Below, piece by piece: positions 14,205 through 20,319 of a DNA stretch of 20,319 nt. The stretch lies in assembly GCA_041311015.1 (NCBI GenBank), contig JBFYKG010000020.1, forward strand, positions 1 through 20,319. Direction: 5' to 3'. The position numbers and the translations under genes are program-made. The notes below the pieces were generated by a model, which saw only the letters and a program-made list of their open reading frames with translations, searched no databases and had not been told where the DNA came from. The stretch's first letter is position 1; every line of letters starts with the position of its first letter. This stretch comes from Fluviibacter sp041311015. GTDB taxonomy: Bacteria; Pseudomonadota; Gammaproteobacteria; Burkholderiales; Rhodocyclaceae.

Positions 14205-14396
14205 TTACTTGGCAGCCGGAGCCGGAGCAGCAGCCGGAGCGGCGGCAGGAGCAGCAGCCGGGGCAGCCGGAGCGGCAGCGGCAGGAGCCGGTGCAGCAGC
14301 AGGAGCGGCCGGAGCGGCAGCAGCCGGGGCTTCCTTCTTACCACAGGCGGTAACGGCGAGAGCGAGCAGAGCAGCGACGAGGAGCGATTGTTTCAT
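14205..14396 (-). CDS. Tiny Ala/Pro-rich lipoprotein
   Basis: The 63-residue precursor has a clear lipoprotein signal peptide (MKQSLLVAALLALAVTAC), lipidated at C18, then GKKE and about 40 residues made almost only of Ala and Pro before a terminal Lys. The mature part is about 46 residues and has no fold that I recognise; it may be a flexible tether or spacer in the periplasm. The DNA is a GC-rich array of near-repeats (14211-14335), so its length may vary by slippage. The start has AAGGGAAG just upstream on the - strand. A perfect TATAAT lies about 90 bases upstream of the start codon and a strong terminator follows, so it is a single-gene unit and probably expressed well. It could be under-annotated because of its size and composition. 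No function is assigned. Confidence 0.82.
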   Translation of the reverse strand: MKQSLLVAALLALAVTACGKKEAPAAAAPAAPAAAPAPAAAAPAAPAAAPAAAPAAAPAPAAK

Positions 14397-14432
14397 TTTC
14401 TTCCCTTTGATAAAGGTCGTTGAAGAATCTCC

Positions 14433-14456
14433 TGCCCGGAACAGTGCCCCGAACAG
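14433..14456. repeat. Two tandem 12-base repeats in the lipoprotein leader
   Basis: TGCCCGGAACAG (14433-14444) is followed directly by TGCCCCGAACAG (14445-14456), 11 of 12 bases identical. They lie between the predicted promoter and start codon of the - strand lipoprotein gene, in its untranslated leader. They might bind a regulator as direct repeats or form part of an mRNA structure. Confidence 0.6.
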
Positions 14457-14484
14457 GACATGACTACTGATGCAGTCTGAGTAA

Positions 14485-14510
14485 ATTATACACAGTTTGA
14501 GAGTCGTCAA
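14485..14510 (-). promoter_or_regulatory. Candidate promoter of the lipoprotein gene
   Basis: On the - strand, TTGACG (14510-14505) and a perfect TATAAT (14490-14485) are separated by only 14 bases, shorter than the usual 16-18. The -10 is strong, but the true -35 may be different or helped by an activator. The leader would be about 80 bases. Confidence 0.5.
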
Positions 14511-14538
14511 CAGGGGGTAAAACCGGGGCCAGATCCAG

Positions 14539-14544
14539 TACAAT
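14539..14544 (+). promoter_or_regulatory. Possible -10 element upstream of rlmD
   Basis: TACAAT matches the -10 consensus at 5 of 6 bases, 99 bases before the rlmD start and back to back with the lipoprotein promoter. No -35 is clear at 16-18 bases. Confidence 0.3.
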
Positions 14545-14643
14545 TTGCGGTCTTTCCGGGGGTAGTTCGGCCGGAATTTTCATGCGCGGGCGCGCGGCAG
14601 AAACGTGCCAACAACGCGATGGCGTTGGGGTTGGGAGTTGTTT

Positions 14644-16014
14644 ATGGCCAAGAATACGGTTGCAACCATGGGGATCATCGAGTCCCTCGATCATGCGGGT
14701 CAGGGCATCGCCCGGGCAGACGGCAAAACGATTTTCGTCGAAGGCGGTTTGCCGGGCGAACGGGTCAGCTGGCTCAGCTACCGGCGTAAACCCAACTTTG
14801 AAATGGCGCGTGTCACCGAGATTCACAAGGCTGCCTCGGCCCGTGTAGAACCACGCTGCCCCCATTTTGGCGTCTGTGGCGGTTGCTCGCTGCAGCATGC
14901 TGACCCGGTGATGCAGATAGCCACCAAACAGCGGGTGCTGGAAGACAACCTGCAACATATCGGTAACGTGAAAGCGGGTGCTGTGTATGCCCCGATCTCC
15001 GGTCCGACCTGGCATTACCGCTTCCGGGCCCGGGTGTCGGTTCGTCTGGTGCCCAAGAAGGGTGGTGTACTGGTGGGTTTTCATGAACGGCGCAGCAGCT
15101 ACATTGCCGACATGACCTCGTGCGAGATTTTGCCCAAACAGATGTCGGACATGCTGGTGCCCCTGCGTCATCTGGTTGAGGGCATGAGTCAGCCCGACCG
15201 CATGCCCCAGATCGAAATGGCTGTCGGCGACGCACCGGCAGGATCCGGTCTGCCGGCTGGCGGGCTCGACATCGTCCTCGTGCTGCGGCACCTGGAGCCA
15301 TTGACTGAGGCGGATCAGACCCGCCTGGCTGCCTTCGGCCGGCAGTATGGTGTGCGTTGGTTCCTGCAGCCCGGCGGTCCGGCGACGGTACATCCGTTGG
15401 ATCCACAGGATCGGCCTTTGTTGACCTATCATTTACCGAATTTCGGGGTATCCCTCGATTTTGCGCCGACCGAATTTACCCAGGTCAACCCGTCGATCAA
15501 CCATGCGCTGGTCACCAAAGCCATGCGGCTGCTAGCGGCCCAGCCCGGTGAGCGGGTGGCCGATATGTTCTGCGGCCTCGGCAACTTTACGCTGCCCATC
15601 GCGCGCAGTGGCGCCACAGTGGTGGGTGTCGAGGGCAGCGAGGCACTGGTACAGCGAGCGGCCGAAAATGCGGCCAAGAATGGTCTCGGTGGTCTGACCA
15701 GTTTCTTTGCCGCCAACCTGTTTCTGGATTGTCAGCCGGTGCTGACACGGATGGGACAGCTGGACCGGATGCTGATTGATCCACCCCGCGAGGGTGCACT
15801 GGAACTGGTCAAGGCATTGCCAGATGCAGACCAGCCACGCGGTGGTGCACCGCATACGATTGTGTATGTGTCTTGTAATCCGGCTACACTCGCGCGCGAT
15901 GCCGGCGTTCTGGTCAATGTAAAAGGCTATACGCTGGAGGGTGCCGGCATTGCCAATATGTTCCCGCATACGGCACACGTCGAGTCGATTGCCGTCTTTC
16001 GCCGCGCCGACTAG
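14644..16014 (+). CDS. rlmD: 23S rRNA (uracil-1939-C5) methyltransferase
   Basis: The 456-residue enzyme methylates U1939 of 23S rRNA using S-adenosylmethionine. An N-terminal TRAM RNA-binding domain covers about 4-62 (ESLDHAGQGIARADGKTIFVEG). A 4Fe-4S cluster is bound by C72, C78, C81 (CPHFGVCGGC) and C160. The methyltransferase domain has EFTQVNP near 277, SAM motif DMFCGLGNFTLPIA (307-320), LIDPPREG (377-384), the nucleophile C411 in VYVSCNPATLARD, and the catalytic base E447 in HTAHVESI. These features separate RlmD from TrmA, which lacks the cluster and TRAM domain. ATG 14644 is chosen because GGGAG (14633-14637) is well spaced; an in-frame upstream start at 14605 has no support. It converges on the unknown small gene, sharing a hairpin at 16034-16081. 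Confidence 0.96.
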   Translation: MAKNTVATMGIIESLDHAGQGIARADGKTIFVEGGLPGERVSWLSYRRKPNFEMARVTEIHKAASARVEPRCPHFGVCGGCSLQHADPVMQIATKQRVLEDNLQHIGNVKAGAVYAPISGPTWHYRFRARVSVRLVPKKGGVLVGFHERRSSYIADMTSCEILPKQMSDMLVPLRHLVEGMSQPDRMPQIEMAVGDAPAGSGLPAGGLDIVLVLRHLEPLTEADQTRLAAFGRQYGVRWFLQPGGPATVHPLDPQDRPLLTYHLPNFGVSLDFAPTEFTQVNPSINHALVTKAMRLLAAQPGERVADMFCGLGNFTLPIARSGATVVGVEGSEALVQRAAENAAKNGLGGLTSFFAANLFLDCQPVLTRMGQLDRMLIDPPREGALELVKALPDADQPRGGAPHTIVYVSCNPATLARDAGVLVNVKGYTLEGAGIANMFPHTAHVESIAVFRRAD

Positions 16015-16033
16015 CTGCGTCTGACGAGTTCGT

Positions 16034-16081
16034 ATCACCAAAACAAAACGCCCGGCAGGCAACTGCACGGGCGTTGGTGAT
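16034..16081. terminator. Long two-tier hairpin between convergent genes
   Basis: Inner stem AACGCCCG (16047-16054) with CGGGCGTT (16068-16075), extended inward by GCA/TGC. A second outer pair, ATCACCA (16034-16040) with TGGTGAT (16075-16081), is separated by an A-rich bulge. Read on the - strand the inner stem is followed by TTGTTTTGG, a fair U-tract, so it should end the - strand unknown gene; on the + strand it may help end rlmD. Confidence 0.75.
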
Positions 16082-16102
16082 TCCGGTAAAGCGGGTAGGT
16101 GC

Positions 16103-16393
16103 TTAGGCAGCAACCTTTCCGATCAGGCTGGCGCTATTCAGGTACGCATCTGAAAAGATCTGGCGGGCCAGTCGGTAGGCGGCGCCGTTCTTGGTCTTGA
16201 AGCGGGCGATTTCATCGACAAATAACTGGAGCGATTCAGCCAGACACTTTTTCAGGCTTTGCTGATCCATCAGACCGAGATCGTAGTCGCAAACGGCGGA
16301 ATTGCGACCCAGGCCTTCGATTTCTTTGGACGTCATGTGCAGCGAGTGCTCCAGCTGGCGCACGACCAATTCTGTTGAAGCTTTCTTGCCCAT
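16103..16393 (-). CDS. Unknown 96-residue, mainly helical protein
   Basis: I do not recognise this family. The ATG at 16391-16393 is favoured because AGAGG lies 9 bases upstream on the - strand; a TTG at 16447 would add 18 residues without a good ribosome binding site. The protein starts MGKKASTELVVRQLEHSLH and has no signal peptide, membrane segment or metal motif, with only two Cys (C35 and C50). Hydrophobic heptads in SLKKCLAESLQLFVDEIARF and AAYRLARQIFSDAYLNSASL suggest two or three amphipathic helices, perhaps a small helical bundle or an adaptor. Hairpins on both sides (16034-16081 and 16515-16545) make it a single-gene unit between rlmD and the YccA-like gene. Codon use resembles the neighbours, and the frame is complete, so it is probably real. 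Confidence 0.72.
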   Translation of the reverse strand: MGKKASTELVVRQLEHSLHMTSKEIEGLGRNSAVCDYDLGLMDQQSLKKCLAESLQLFVDEIARFKTKNGAAYRLARQIFSDAYLNSASLIGKVAA

Positions 16394-16514
16394 TTTATGC
16401 AACCTCTGTTCAGTAATCGGCCCGAATTTCAGACCGCGTAGAGCCAATAACGCCTGAGTCGAATCGGCGGTTGACAGAGTCTGGCAACGTTCTTGTAACC
16501 AACTGATATTAAAT

Positions 16515-16545
16515 AAAAAAGGGAGCCTAAAAGGCTCCCTTTTTT
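16515..16545. terminator. Symmetric terminator after the YccA-like gene
   Basis: GGGAGCCT (16521-16528) pairs with AGGCTCCC (16532-16539) around an AAA loop, with A6 before (16515-16520) and T6 after (16540-16545). On the - strand it follows the YccA-like gene stop by 14 bases. Its symmetry lets it work in both directions. Confidence 0.93.
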
Positions 16546-16558
16546 GGGGCGTGCTGCC

Positions 16559-17254
16559 TTAGTCGCGGTCGTTGCCGCTAAAAATCATCAGCAGATTGAG
16601 CAGGCTGACGAATAGGTTGTAGATGTCTAGGTACACCGCTAGGGTAGCGGTAATGTAGTTGGTTTCGCCGCCATTGACGATGCGGCTCAGGTCATACAGC
16701 AGGTAACCGGTGAACAGCAGGGCGCCGATGGCCGAAATTGCAATCGCCATGGCCGGAATAGCCAGAAAGATATTGGCCAGTGAGGCAATGATCAGCAGGA
16801 TCAGGCCGGCAAACAGGAAGTTGCCCATGAAACTGAAGTCACGCTTGCTGACGCTGGTGTACATGGCCAGCGAGAAGAAGATGGCTGCCGTGGCGCTACC
16901 GGCCATGGCGATCAGGGCGCCACCATTGGTCATACCCAGTGCCACGCTCAGGATCTGCGACAGCATCAGCCCCATGAAAAAGGTAAAACCCAACAGCAGC
17001 AGCACACCCGTGCCACTGTTGCTATTGCGCTGAATGCCCCACATGAAGGCAAAAGCGATACCGAAGAAGAGGAGGGTGCCCATGATCGGGCTGCCAGCCA
17101 TCAGCATCGGGACGCCAGAGCTGATACCCACAACGGCGCCAAGCACGGTCGGGATCAGCGACAGCGCCAACAGCCAGTAGGTGTTACGTAGCACCTGATT
17201 GCGATTGGCGTTAATGGTGATGCCGCCAAATGACGGGGTCGAGCGAATGTCCAT
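16559..17254 (-). CDS. Bax inhibitor-1/YccA family membrane protein
   Basis: This 231-residue inner-membrane protein has about seven hydrophobic spans from residue 24 onward (NTYWLLALSLIPTVLGAVVG, TLLFFGIAFAFMWGI, VLLLLGFTFFMGLML, and others). The family signature is at the C-terminal end (GYLLYDLSRIVNGGETNYI, then AVYLDIYNLFVSLLNLL), including the acidic residues of the BI-1 pore in DLSRI and YLDIYN. BI-1 relatives carry proton-sensitive calcium leak; E. coli YccA modulates the FtsH protease, and either role is possible. The ATG at 17252-17254 is chosen because the protein starts MDIRSTPSFGG like relatives and GAGG lies upstream. Its leader holds two hairpins, one with a T-run (17271-17303), and a candidate promoter lies at 17306-17335. 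Confidence 0.9.
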   Translation of the reverse strand: MDIRSTPSFGGITINANRNQVLRNTYWLLALSLIPTVLGAVVGISSGVPMLMAGSPIMGTLLFFGIAFAFMWGIQRNSNSGTGVLLLLGFTFFMGLMLSQILSVALGMTNGGALIAMAGSATAAIFFSLAMYTSVSKRDFSFMGNFLFAGLILLIIASLANIFLAIPAMAIAISAIGALLFTGYLLYDLSRIVNGGETNYITATLAVYLDIYNLFVSLLNLLMIFSGNDRD

Positions 17255-17270
17255 GGATAGATTCCTCAAT

Positions 17271-17303
17271 AAAAACAGCATGCTGTAAACCGGTAAGCCG
17301 GTT
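17271..17303 (-). promoter_or_regulatory. Hairpin pair in the leader of the YccA-like gene
   Basis: On the - strand, AACCGG-CTTA-CCGGTT (17303-17288) is followed by the perfect palindrome ACAGCATGCTGT (17286-17275) and a T-run (to 17271), ending just before the GAGG ribosome binding site. This looks like a small attenuator or an operator site. The palindrome closely matches the one before pheS. Confidence 0.4.
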
Positions 17304-17305
17304 AT

Positions 17306-17335
17306 TGGCCTATATGGTATCTGAAAACCCCAATT
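17306..17335 (-). promoter_or_regulatory. Candidate promoter of the YccA-like gene
   Basis: On the - strand, TTGAAT (17335-17330), an 18-base spacer and TATAGG (17311-17306) each match consensus at 4 of 6 bases. The start would fall near 17299, inside the first leader hairpin. Confidence 0.4.
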
Positions 17336-17374
17336 CAAGCCGAATCAGCTTAAAGGCGGCTTATGACGAAACGA

Positions 17375-18115
17375 TTAAATCGTGTGCCGGGTCAGACGGG
17401 CGTCTTCGGCGGTGGTCTGCTCGTCCCAGGCCAGATACTCGCCGCGTTCGTTGGACCAATCGGCCAGTACCCAGCGCTCGACGTGGATGCCGTCGACCAT
17501 AAGGTCATGGGTGGCCGGGCGGTGGGTGTGGCCATGGATGATCGTGGCATAGCCGAAACGGCGGGCTTCGTCCTCGACGGTGGCTTCCGAGACATCGGTC
17601 ATCGCCAGCGTCTCGGCGTTATAACGACGTCCCTCGCTCTTCCACCGCAGCCAACGCGCCATAATCCGGCGAATCCAGTAGGGATAGTTGAGGAATTTGG
17701 CCTGGATTTTGGGGTCGTGCACCATGGCGCGATAGCGCTGGTAGGCCACATCGTCGGTGCAGTAGAGATCGCCATGGGTGAGCACAAACTGCCAGTTGGG
17801 CAGCGACAGCACGTAGGGATCTGGGAGGGGATGAACGCCCAACTCGGCAAGGGCCGTGTCGCTGACCAGAAAATCCCGGTTGCCGGCCATAAAGTACACA
17901 GCCACGCCGGCCTGGGTGAGCCCTCGTAACGCGTTAAAAACCGGCTGGTAACAACGCCGCTTCAGATCCTCGTCGCCGACCCAGGCCTCAAAAATATCGC
18001 CCAGCAGATAAACCGCTGTGGCTTCCCGGCGGGCGCGCTCCAGAAAGCTCAGGAAGCGCGCCGTAATGGCCGGTGTGTCCGATGCGAGGTGGACATCGGA
18101 CGCAAAAAAGATCAT
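17375..18115 (-). CDS. lpxH: UDP-2,3-diacylglucosamine pyrophosphatase
   Basis: LpxH hydrolyses UDP-2,3-diacylglucosamine to lipid X and UMP, the fourth step of lipid A synthesis at the inner-membrane surface. The 246-residue protein is a calcineurin-like phosphoesterase with a full dimanganese site: D7 and H9 in SDVHL, D40 in LLGDIFEAWVGDE, N79 in GNRDF, H114 in THGDLYC, and H194/H196 in HGHTHRP. These positions agree with E. coli LpxH within one or two residues. The FEAWVGDE segment is typical of LpxH rather than LpxG or LpxI. Its ATG overlaps the ppiB stop (ATGA, 18112-18115), so it is translationally coupled to ppiB. No strong terminator follows; a weak 6-bp stem is at 17337-17362. Confidence 0.97.
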   Translation of the reverse strand: MIFFASDVHLASDTPAITARFLSFLERARREATAVYLLGDIFEAWVGDEDLKRRCYQPVFNALRGLTQAGVAVYFMAGNRDFLVSDTALAELGVHPLPDPYVLSLPNWQFVLTHGDLYCTDDVAYQRYRAMVHDPKIQAKFLNYPYWIRRIMARWLRWKSEGRRYNAETLAMTDVSEATVEDEARRFGYATIIHGHTHRPATHDLMVDGIHVERWVLADWSNERGEYLAWDEQTTAEDARLTRHTI

Positions 18116-18609
18116 TTAACGGTAACCGACTGGATGACCACGTCTTCCTTGGGTACGTCCTGATGGAAACCGCTGGTGCCAGTCTTAACGGCCTTGATCT
18201 TGTTAACGGTGTCCATACCATCGCTCACCTTGCCGAACACGGCGTAGCCCCATCCCTGCGGCGTTTCGCTCTTGAAGTTCAGGAAGTCGTTGTCGGCCAC
18301 ATTGATAAAGAACTGGGCGGTGGCCGATTGCGGGTCGTTGGTGCGGGCCATGGCAATGGTGCCGGTCGTGTTCTTCAGGCCATTGTTGGCCTCGTTCTTG
18401 ATGGGGGCATTGGTCGGTTTCTGCTTCATGCCCGGCTCGAAACCACCACCCTGGATCATGAAGCCGTTAATCACGCGGTGAAAGATCGTATTGTCGTAAT
18501 GGCCGTCGCGGGCATACTGTAAAAAGTTAGCGACCGTAACCGGGGCGTGCTCGTTATCAAGTTCCAGGGTAATCGGGCCGTAATTGGTGTTGAGGACAAC
18601 GGTTTGCAT
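18112..18609 (-). CDS. ppiB: Cytoplasmic peptidyl-prolyl cis-trans isomerase B (cyclophilin)
   Basis: The 165-residue protein has the length of E. coli PpiB and speeds proline isomerisation during folding. Catalytic motif FHRVINGFMIQGG includes R45; GTIAMARTNDPQSATAQFFINV and GYAVFGKV are the other active-site segments. It has no signal peptide from this start, so it is the cytoplasmic form. ATG 18607-18609 is favoured because AAGGAG lies 9-10 bases upstream on the - strand; an in-frame upstream ATG would add 21 unsupported residues. It overlaps lpxH by 4 bases downstream and is divergent from cysS, an arrangement often seen in beta- and gammaproteobacteria. Confidence 0.96.
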   Translation of the reverse strand: MQTVVLNTNYGPITLELDNEHAPVTVANFLQYARDGHYDNTIFHRVINGFMIQGGGFEPGMKQKPTNAPIKNEANNGLKNTTGTIAMARTNDPQSATAQFFINVADNDFLNFKSETPQGWGYAVFGKVSDGMDTVNKIKAVKTGTSGFHQDVPKEDVVIQSVTVK

Positions 18610-18678
18610 GAAAGCTTTCTCCTTGATGACCGAGCCGGCGTATCCGGGTGGCGTGGCAGACGGGTTTGCCATCGGTCG

Positions 18679-18687
18679 TGCTATATT
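18679..18687 (+). promoter_or_regulatory. Extended -10 promoter for cysS
   Basis: TGC-TATATT is an extended -10 element (5 of 6 in the hexamer plus TG one base upstream). Transcription would start near 18694, giving a leader of about 46 bases. No good -35 is seen, which is usual for extended -10 promoters. Confidence 0.55.
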
Positions 18688-18739
18688 CCAAGGCGCATTT
18701 TATCCGGATTTCTTCCGCTTTTCTGACTGTTATTGCCCC

Positions 18740-20128
18740 ATGCTGTCGATCTATAACACCCTCGCCCGTGAAAAAACCCCGTTAAAGCCAATCCACCCGG
18801 GGCAGGTGCGCATGTACGTGTGCGGCATGACGGTCTACGACTTCTGTCACCTGGGCCATGCCCGCGTCATGGTGGTGTTCGATATGGTGTACCGCTGGCT
18901 GATGGCGCAGGGCTATCAGGTCGAGTATGTGCGCAACATTACCGATATCGACGACAAGATTATCAATCGCGCCAATGAGCGCGGTGAAACGATCCAGCAA
19001 CTGACCGATCGCTACATCGCCGCCATGCACGAAGACAGCGATGCGTTGGGCGTGCTGCGTCCGACCAAAGAGCCCCGTGCCACCGAATACGTGCAGGAAA
19101 TGCTCGATCTTATCGGCACACTCGAAGGCAAAGGTTTGGCCTACCAAGGCGGCGATGGTGACGTGAATTTTGCCGTGCGCAAGTTCCCTGGGTACGGCAA
19201 GCTTTCCGGCAAATCGCTGGACGATCTGCGTGCTGGTGAGCGCGTCGCTGTGGCAGGCGCCAAGGAAGACCCGCTTGACTTTGTCCTGTGGAAGCACGCC
19301 AAGGCGGGTGAGCCGGCCTGGGCCTCGCCCTGGGGCGATGGCCGCCCGGGTTGGCATATTGAATGTTCGGCCATGAGTAGTGCGCTGCTGGGCAAACATT
19401 TCGACATCCACGGCGGCGGCGCCGATCTGCAGTTCCCGCATCATGAAAACGAGATCGCCCAGTCCGAAGGGGCGCACGGCGGCACCTTTGCCAATATCTG
19501 GATGCACAACGGCTTTATCCGCGTCGAGAAAGACGGCATCGAAGAAAAGATGTCCAAATCGCTGGGTAACTTCTTCACGATACGTGATGTGCTCAAGGTC
19601 TATGACCCAGAGATTATTCGTTTCTTCATTCTGCGTGCGCAGTACCGCAGCCCGTTGAATTATTCGACCGCGCATCTGGATGATGCCGCCAATGCGCTGG
19701 AGCGCCTGTATACCGCCTTGCGTAACGTACCAGCGGTGGATGTGGCTGTGGATTGGAACAGCCCCTATGGCCAGAAGTTTGTGGCGGCCATGAACGATGA
19801 CTTCAATACCCCCGAAGCCATGGCCGTGTTGTTTGAACTGGCGCAGGCCGTGAACCGCGATCAATGCACTAACCTGGCGAGCCAACTCAAGGCGTTGGCC
19901 GGCGTACTCGGCCTGCTACAGCGTTCGCCGGAGGCTTTTTTGCAGCGTTCGACCGGTGCCGATGACGATGGCCTGACACCCGAACAGATCGAAGCCAAAA
20001 TCCAGGAACGACTGAACGCGCGTAAGGCCAAAGACTTTGCCACGGCCGATCAAGTCCGCAAAGACTTGCTCGAGGCGGGTGTGGTTCTGGAAGATACGCC
20101 AAAAGGCACGATCTGGCGCCGCGCCTGA
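18740..20128 (+). CDS. cysS: Cysteinyl-tRNA synthetase
   Basis: This 462-residue class I synthetase charges tRNA-Cys. The HIGH-type motif is HLGH (37-40) in YDFCHLGHARV, and KMSKS is at 270-274. The zinc that selects cysteine is held by C28 (YVCGMTVYD), C209 (IECSAMS), H234 (PHHENE) and E238. A C-terminal helical anticodon region ends with LEDTPKGTIWRR. ATG 18740 is chosen because MLSIYNTLAREK fits the family; an open frame extends about 52 codons upstream but overlaps ppiB antisense and is not conserved-looking. There is no evident ribosome binding site before this ATG. The gene runs into the MFS gene after 10 bases. Confidence 0.97.
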   Translation: MLSIYNTLAREKTPLKPIHPGQVRMYVCGMTVYDFCHLGHARVMVVFDMVYRWLMAQGYQVEYVRNITDIDDKIINRANERGETIQQLTDRYIAAMHEDSDALGVLRPTKEPRATEYVQEMLDLIGTLEGKGLAYQGGDGDVNFAVRKFPGYGKLSGKSLDDLRAGERVAVAGAKEDPLDFVLWKHAKAGEPAWASPWGDGRPGWHIECSAMSSALLGKHFDIHGGGADLQFPHHENEIAQSEGAHGGTFANIWMHNGFIRVEKDGIEEKMSKSLGNFFTIRDVLKVYDPEIIRFFILRAQYRSPLNYSTAHLDDAANALERLYTALRNVPAVDVAVDWNSPYGQKFVAAMNDDFNTPEAMAVLFELAQAVNRDQCTNLASQLKALAGVLGLLQRSPEAFLQRSTGADDDGLTPEQIEAKIQERLNARKAKDFATADQVRKDLLEAGVVLEDTPKGTIWRRA

Positions 20129-20138
20129 TCGATTCCGC

Positions 20139-20319
20139 ATGACACAACAACTGCAGCGGGCGCGTTCTGAGCGCGCCATGCTGCTCATTCTGGCTGGTAT
20201 CCAGTTCTGCCATGTGCTGGACTTCATGATCATGATGCCGCTAGGCCCATTTCTGATCAGTGCCCTGCGCATCTCCACGGATGAATTTGCTTTGCTGGTC
20301 GCGAGTTATAGCTTTAGCG
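20139..20319 (+). CDS. MFS transporter (5' part)
   Basis: Only the first 60 codons are present; the frame stays open to the window end. The first transmembrane helix and following loop read LLILAGIQFCHVLDFMIMM then PLGPFLI, where DFMIMMPLGP is typical of the major facilitator family related to arabinose/drug efflux proteins. The substrate cannot be inferred. It starts 10 bases after cysS and has no obvious ribosome binding site, so it may depend on cysS transcription; an internal ATG at 20178 is an alternative start. Confidence 0.8.
   Translation, partial: MTQQLQRARSERAMLLILAGIQFCHVLDFMIMMPLGPFLISALRISTDEFALLVASYSFS

Noticed and set aside
14211..14335. Possible tandem repeat array or CRISPR-like structure
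   Set aside because: The repetition comes from Ala and Pro codons of the lipoprotein; there are no regular spacers.
17337..17362. Terminator after lpxH
   Set aside because: The stem AAGCCG/CGGCTT is only 6 bp with a 14-base loop and no following T-run; too weak to call.
18688..18739. T-box or similar amino-acid riboswitch before cysS
   Set aside because: The leader is only about 46 bases and contains no terminator hairpin or T-box core.
18782..19885. 367-codon open frame on the - strand opposite cysS
   Set aside because: His- and Gly-rich composition typical of reverse frames of GC-rich genes; cysS has all catalytic motifs.

Overview
The window looks like core chromosome of a betaproteobacterium. 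The gene blocks rpmI-rplT-pheS-pheT-ihfA-merR-tRNA-Pro, surE-pcm-nlpD-rpoS, dapA-bamC-metallo-beta-lactamase and cysS/ppiB-lpxH are all familiar from that class. There is also a short betaproteobacterial-type H-NS protein, codon use is moderately GC-rich, and LpxH, BamC and several lipoproteins show a Gram-negative envelope. I cannot name the genus. No transposase, phage gene, CRISPR array or toxin-antitoxin pair is visible, and no gene-free stretch exceeds 300 bases; the longest are about 250 bases, at 5111-5361 and 14397-14643.

Layout. 1-5152 (+) is the translation block: the 3' end of rpmI, rplT, a strong terminator, pheS, pheT, ihfA, a MerR-type regulator, and tRNA-Pro(GGG) with its own promoter and terminator. 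5153-5748 is an AT-rich island with one H-NS family gene, a good sigma-70 promoter and its own terminator. 5812-9073 (+) is surE-pcm-nlpD-rpoS, joined by a 3-base gap and then two 4-base start/stop overlaps. It converges on mltB (-), and the two stop regions overlap. 10318-14138 (+) holds a histone-deacetylase-like amidohydrolase, then dapA, bamC and an MBL-fold hydrolase, closed by a bidirectional terminator. 14205-14396 (-) is a tiny Ala/Pro-rich lipoprotein, divergent from rlmD (+). 16103-18609 (-) contains an unknown 96-residue protein, a BI-1/YccA-type membrane protein, lpxH and ppiB. cysS (+) is divergent from ppiB, and the window ends in the start of an MFS transporter gene.

How the genes fit together. 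The first block makes ribosomal proteins, Phe-tRNA and a nucleoid protein. The surE-rpoS block joins stationary-phase maintenance (nucleotide and protein repair, amidase activation) to the general stress sigma factor. dapA, bamC, mltB, nlpD and lpxH all serve the cell envelope: diaminopimelate for peptidoglycan, outer-membrane protein assembly, murein turnover and lipid A.

The gene content is ordinary and I do not see a convincing new multi-gene system. The observations most worth a second look are non-coding: two matching 12-base palindromes with T-runs in the leaders of pheS and the YccA-like gene; shared leader segments before pheS, pheT and ihfA; a dyad inside the promoter of the deacetylase-like gene, followed by a structured leader that can pair with the ribosome binding site; and an H-NS gene in a composition-shifted pocket beside a tRNA. 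The two unexplained small proteins, the 63-residue lipoprotein and the 96-residue helical protein, are the main coding unknowns.
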